A stretch of 64,000 nucleotides of DNA from assembly GCA_019155185.1 (NCBI GenBank), contig CM032798.1, forward strand, positions 5,531,501 through 5,595,500, given 5' to 3'. A program made the position numbers and the translations under genes. How positions within the stretch are numbered: the first letter of the stretch is position 1; every line of letters begins with the position of its first letter. The notes below the pieces were generated by a model. That model was not told where the DNA came from and searched no databases. It saw nothing but the letters and a program-made list of their open reading frames with translations. The stretch is from Beaufortia kweichowensis (lineage: Eukaryota; Chordata; Actinopteri; Cypriniformes; Gastromyzontidae). This document shows, in pieces, positions 59,234 to 64,000 of this stretch.

Positions 59234-62200
59234 CTAGGAGGGCACAGTGATCTTTCTTGCTAGCAGCATCAGTAAGGCAAGCTCCACGCTGCCTTGAGCC
59301 TGTTCCAATGCCTCAGCAGCCTCACTGACCGAAAACCCTGATGCCTGAATACGCTGAATGTGCTCTAGTGGAAACTGTCCCATTGAGGGCAGTGGAACAG
59401 GCTGGATGGAGTCTCCAGGGGAAGAATCCATCTCAAGGTCTTGCGTTTGAGGATAAGGAGAGGCAACAGGCTCAAGGCTGGAACTGGTTAATGAGCCAGA
59501 TGCTACAGAAAGGTCAGTTGAGTTGAAGGTGCCAATGCCTGAGATGTTTTTATCTGCAATGTTTTGACCTTCAGGGAAATCTGCAACCAAACCAGTAGCC
59601 ATCTTTTGTTCATCTTCAGTAGTTTGGTTCTCTACATCACTAGGATTGCTTGACGTTGGTAAGTCTGGAGTATCCCCCACTGATTGAGAAGTCAAGTCAG
59701 CTTTGGCAACACTTTCCTCCATGTCATCTGTTGTGGCAGTACAAGACGTCAAGTCTTCAGTTGAGTTCAGAGTGACACAGTTTCTTGCAGCAGGATCCTG
59801 GGCCACCTTGTCATCATCTTGTCTGGGTGTTGAAGCATTAAGATCCACCAGAGGACTCCTTACTTGAGAACAACTGTTGGACATCAGAAGATTATGGAGC
59901 TCCTTAAGGGCACGAGCTAGGGATGGGATGTTATCCACCTCCCGCTGGTCTCTCTCCAGGGCTAGCCCACCCTCCGTATTCTTTTCAGAGTCTGAATGGA
60001 CAGGAGAGTGCTCAGAAGAGGTGGCTAGCTTAGCATGACATGGTTGATGGTTTATATCTGGAACAGGCATGAATTGTGGTTGAGCCCCTGAAGCATCTCC
60101 CATCACGGTGCCTTGTTCTCTCTGAAGCTGATAAGGTAAGTCATGTTCAATTTCTATTTTTGCATTTGAAGAAACATCCATGTCCACTTCCTGATCCAGG
60201 GTCTGAGAGCTTGGGTTAAAAACAGTAAGGGAGGATTCTGCTGACATACCCCCAGAGGAATTGATGTTCTTCCCCAAAACTGTGTCTTTCTGAATGACAG
60301 AATCTCCTGAAATCATATTCCCCATCCCTTCCCCGTTCTCGAACGCAGTACTGGATAATGGTTCCTGAGAGGGAAGAGTGCTTGGAATAGGAGCATCTGT
60401 TGTTTGTAAGGAAGATGAAGTGGAATCAGCTAGTCCTTGCGACTGAGGTCTGAAGGTGTCATCAGAAGGATCTGAAGAGGGTTCACCCAATTTCAAGGGC
60501 TGAGAGGATTCAATTGATTCGGTTGGTGTGGGAATAGTAATTGGAGATGCTCCCTGGTTTATGGAGGCTGGGGCAGATTTGGAACGATCTAGGGTAAGAC
60601 TATGGGGGTGACTTGAGGTTGAAGATGCTGCAGGTGTGTTAAGGGGATGCTTAAATACCAGGGACTGTGGTGAGGTAGTTATTCCATCTTCAATATCTAT
60701 GAGAGATACAGCAAAGGTGATTCAAATTGATTTGTAAATTGAAAAACTGAAAACTAATACCATTATATGTGATATACAACCAAGCAAACTCTGCAAACCA
60801 TGCAAAACAGTAAGCGTCATAATCAGGCAAAAACAAAAACTTGAACTTCAAGATAAAAGGGAGAAGGGGTCTTACAAAATGAACACCCCTTCAATGTATA
60901 CCAATGTATCATACGCTTGCCATTTATAGTTTTGGCTCAGATATTGTATTATGATAATTAAACAGCCATTGTTCCGTGTGACTGCAGTACCTGGTAGGTA
61001 GAGCCCTCTCCAGCTGTCTGTCCGTATGACATCACTGCTGTCCTGCTCATAGTTAGAGCACACAAACACCACACGTTTCATGCAATAAGAGGCAGAAAAT
61101 TAGCAAAATGCATCCAGAGAAGGTGAGAGATTCAGGATGCATGCAACATTAGTTACACAAGGTGGTATATTTAGCCAATGTAATCCTAAATTGAAATTCC
61201 TGTTTTTGCTAATTTTAACAAACTTTTACACCACCTTGTGAACTTTTGAGTGAGTATATGATTCTGCACTGCAACCAAACAAACTATACAAATGCAAGCA
61301 TATCTCCTTCACAAAGTGTTATATGTTACAATATTCTGATTCCTAAACAAAGAAATTCTATAAAATATAGTTGCAAAGGATTCATTCCTTGCATCATAAT
61401 TGTATCTATTACATACAACCTGTTAGCCATGCTATGTTTCTGTCTACACATCATGCATCATACCGCTGTCCTGCACAGATCTTTGTAATGCCTCTGCCAG
61501 CTCTCTGTCTGCAATCTCCTCAGGTCTGGTATCCTCTCGTCCCTCTGGCCCATATGCCAGCCGGGCACAGTCGGGCAGCTCTGCCTCGGGCAGAAAACGT
61601 GTCTCTGTACCCGTCGTCCCAATCAGGAGGACATTTTTCTTTAGATCGATGGAACACTACGTAAGAGGCAAACAAGCTATAAGATGAATGTCAGCCAGTG
61701 CAATAGAGATAGCATGTAAGATGAAGTTAGTCTACATACGGTGAAGTTCAATCCATTATAACAGTTTTACTGGAAAAGCTACACACATTTTATTACAACA
61801 ATACCAAACAGACCTGGTGCCTCTTCAGCATGTCAAGTCCTAGCAGCATGTCCATGGGCTGATCTTCTAAAATGGAGAATGAGCAAGGCAGGAAATCTCC
61901 TTCAATCTGGACCTGGGCTGGACAATAAATATACACATATTTACAGCTCCTATAACAAGACTCATGCAATAGTTAAAGGGACAACACATATTGAAACGAG
62001 AATGTCTAGATAAATGTCATACTTAAATGAACTCTGCCGATTATTTTCTGGGTGCCGACACCTTTGGCAATGCCAGCCCAGCGTCTGTCTACCAGACGCA
62101 TAATATTACACCGCTCTGCACACGCTTGGCTCATAATGGTCATCTGAGCTCCTAAAGATTAGACCCAGCCAAAAAGTAAGAAAAGTAATTTTATTAGATT

Positions 62201-63869
62201 ACACAAAGAAACATCAAATATTTATATTACACAAAGTCATAGAAATTCTCTACTTTTGGTTTGACATAATAGTCTTGCACTGTTTTATATTGCACATACT
62301 ATTAAGAAGAAAGAGGACTTCACACCTGAGTCAACAAAGGCCTTTACTGGGTGTCCATTGACTTTGCAGTTGATGTAAAGCATGACCACCTGGCCAAAAC
62401 TCTCAGGTGCTTCTTCCATTGCAATGGTCATATTCTCTTCAATATTGTGCTGTCTGCAATAAAAAAATAAACATTCATGCATTTACTTTATTTATTCATT
62501 TTTGCTATGTTGTTTATATGATATTTTATATTTTATACTGCATATAATCCAACTGTTTGTTACCTTATTTCCTCCTCAATTTTGGCTTGAGCCTCCAGGT
62601 CAAAAGGATCTGCAGTCAGCAGTCTAATTCTCTCCTGCTCTCTCCGTGCTCGGTCCTGCTGCTGCTCCAATAGCACCTTGGTGAAGCGTTCTGAGAAAAA
62701 GGACTCAATTATTTTGTGATCCAAGATAAAGATACATTCAGGTTGTTCACCCCTACCGTCTTCTTTATTTACCAAGGTCTCCACTCAGTAGAGCATCAGC
62801 AAGGGCGGGGTTTCGCTCCTTCAGTAACGACAACTCATGTGGGTTTGCCAGCAACATATCGCGTAGCAAGGTGGGGTTGTCCAATCCCTGAGAAGAAAGG
62901 GCTGAGCCCGGGGTGGAAGCCTGGGGCTGCTGTGACTGGGTGGCACTGGGACGCTGGACTTCTTGTTGTCTGGTCTGACCTGATGAGCTCCCAGGAACAG
63001 CGATGGAACTAAAATCAATGCGAGGCAGACCTAGGGGATTATAAGCATAATTATTGTTAATGACAAGATTAAGTTGCAGTTTCATTGATACAGAACTTGT
63101 TTTGCTGGCTTACCTGGAATTGTTGGCTGTGGTGCTCGTGTCCTCTCTGCCTGTCTTAACACTACCACGTCTCCGTCCTTCAAGCCATAATTTCCCAGGG
63201 CACGAGTGGGATCTTGTAGAGGCTGCTCTGCATATGTGATCTGTCAGCAGTGTTAAAGAAAATGATGCAATTCAATTTATGAAAACACATACACCACTGT
63301 TTTCCTTATATACCGGAAATTTGTTTATTAATCATAAGAAGGGTAAAACTGTTTTAATAATTGATAGATTTGCTAAAGTTCGAGTTTATAGTTTTACTTT
63401 CACCATGTCTTAACAGGTCATACAAACAAACAGTTTCTCAATGGGGTTTCTCTGTTGTAAGGTGTTTGTATTGCAGTTGCCCAACAAGATTCAGGATCAC
63501 AAAACAAACTGCATTTCATTGGAATAGTTCGGTTTGACAAATATTTGTCAACAGAGTAGCCATGATTTGCTAATCTTCCCAAATTCTGAGTTTTCTAGAA
63601 GTGTTGACATCAAATACACAGCATGCTATTAATAGCACGAACCCGCCGGCTTGTTTGGGAATAATTTGTTTAGTCAGGTCGCTTAGCATAGTGGCTAACT
63701 TACTGTTTCAAGACTTTTGAAAGATGTTTACCTGAATCTCCCCGGCGGGTATTCCTGATTCTAGTTCGCAAAGAGCCACAAAATCCCTGAGTTCAAGCTC
63801 TGGGGACACGTCCAAGGCAAAAGTAGTTTCCGAGCGGTCCCTCGGTGCACAAAACACGGTGAGCTGCAT
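59234..63869 (-). CDS. ddi2: DDI2 aspartic protease continuous with the RSC1A1-like, UBA-containing C-terminus
   Basis: Nine exons join in phase: 63732-63869, 63114-63240, 62773-63030, 62564-62690, 62326-62453, 62023-62151, 61814-61917, 61464-61656 and 59234-60696, giving 888 residues. The N-terminus is ubiquitin-like (MQLTVFCAPRDRSETTFAL, ITYAEQPLQDPTRALGNYGL). Then comes the helical region (PALADALL) and the retropepsin-like domain with AFVDSGAQMTI (catalytic Asp about 258) and LEDQPMDMLLGLDML. The host protease cleaves NFE2L1 and helps clear proteasome substrates; it is a cellular gene, not a viral remnant. Exon 8 ends ADRELAEALQRSVQDS, close to the end of the human 399-residue protein. 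The 1.46-kb last exon then continues in the same frame as a Ser/Thr-rich acidic region and a UBA-like domain (about 845-885, HIQRIQASGFSVSEAAEALE). In human this segment is annotated as the separate intronless gene RSC1A1. Yeast Ddi1 has the same UBL-protease-UBA order. Confidence 0.93.
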
Positions 63870-64000
63870 TGCGCTCGGGGTCACTGGAACCCGGTTAATG
63901 TCTCTCTCGCTGTAACAAACTGCCTCTAATAGGGTCTGTCCTTTAATATGGTCTCTCCTGTTAAAACTGCATGTAAAATATCTTACAATAAAGTGAAGCA
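63870..64000 (-). promoter_or_regulatory. DDI2 5' untranslated region and promoter edge
   Basis: Sequence just upstream of the DDI2 ATG, moderately GC-rich. The window ends before the promoter is complete. Confidence 0.4.

Noticed and set aside
60872..61081. Minus-strand frame beginning MKRVVFVCSNYEQDSS, with a good donor at its end, between DDI2 exons 8 and 9
   Set aside because: No acceptor gives the phase needed to join both neighbours; the tested ones introduce a stop. It could serve a minor short isoform but I cannot support it.
61656..62326. Retropepsin-like sequence that might suggest an endogenous retrovirus
   Set aside because: It is the protease domain of the cellular gene DDI2, with its usual introns and a ubiquitin-like N-terminus; no gag, pol or LTR features surround it.

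Overview
The window looks like nuclear DNA of a ray-finned fish, most likely a cyprinid or close relative. It is AT-rich and its genes have many short exons with GT-AG introns. It carries microsatellites and at least four diverged copies of a short interspersed element of the kind abundant in cyprinid genomes. The gene order matches, from memory, what I would expect on the equivalent of zebrafish chromosome 23. It mixes genes that lie on human 1p36 (C1orf159, RNF223, PERM1, RERE, ENO1, the mir-200b/200a/429 cluster, DDI2) with genes of human 6p21 (PPIL1, FRS3, UQCC2, TOMM6). I rebuilt exon structures by hand from reading frame, splice sites and phase.

Layout. 2.1-5.6 kb (+): C1orf159 homologue, a small type I membrane protein. 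7.0-8.6 kb (+): RNF223-like membrane RING protein. 10.6-14.7 kb (+): PERM1, whose frame breaks once. 15.6-23.4 kb (-): a 1,204-residue RERE (atrophin) gene that lacks the BAH region and has its own short first exon. 24.2-28.9 kb (-): eno1, complete apart from one extra base in a C run. 32.9-34.2 kb (+): the mir-200b, mir-200a and mir-429 hairpins. 35.1-36.3 kb (+): ppil1. 40.8-47 kb (-): FGF-receptor adaptor of the FRS2/FRS3 type. 49.3-51.3 kb (+): tspo. 52.0-53.3 kb (-): uqcc2. 53.5-54.3 kb (+): tomm6, sharing a short divergent promoter with uqcc2. 54.5-57.5 kb (-): an ephexin-type Rho exchange factor without an SH3 domain, with one extra base. 59.2-63.9 kb (-): DDI2, in which the last exon joins the region that is a separate gene (RSC1A1) in human and restores a C-terminal UBA domain.

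There is no operon-like logic. Some links are functional: PERM1, uqcc2, tomm6 and tspo all serve mitochondria, and RERE and eno1 are old neighbours. No mobile element with coding capacity, CRISPR array, rRNA or tRNA was recognised. The most interesting points are the BAH-less RERE pressed against eno1, the DDI2-RSC1A1 continuous reading frame, the compact mir-200 cluster with a base change in mir-429, and three single-base insertions in three genes. Those insertions look more like sequence errors than three real knockouts.
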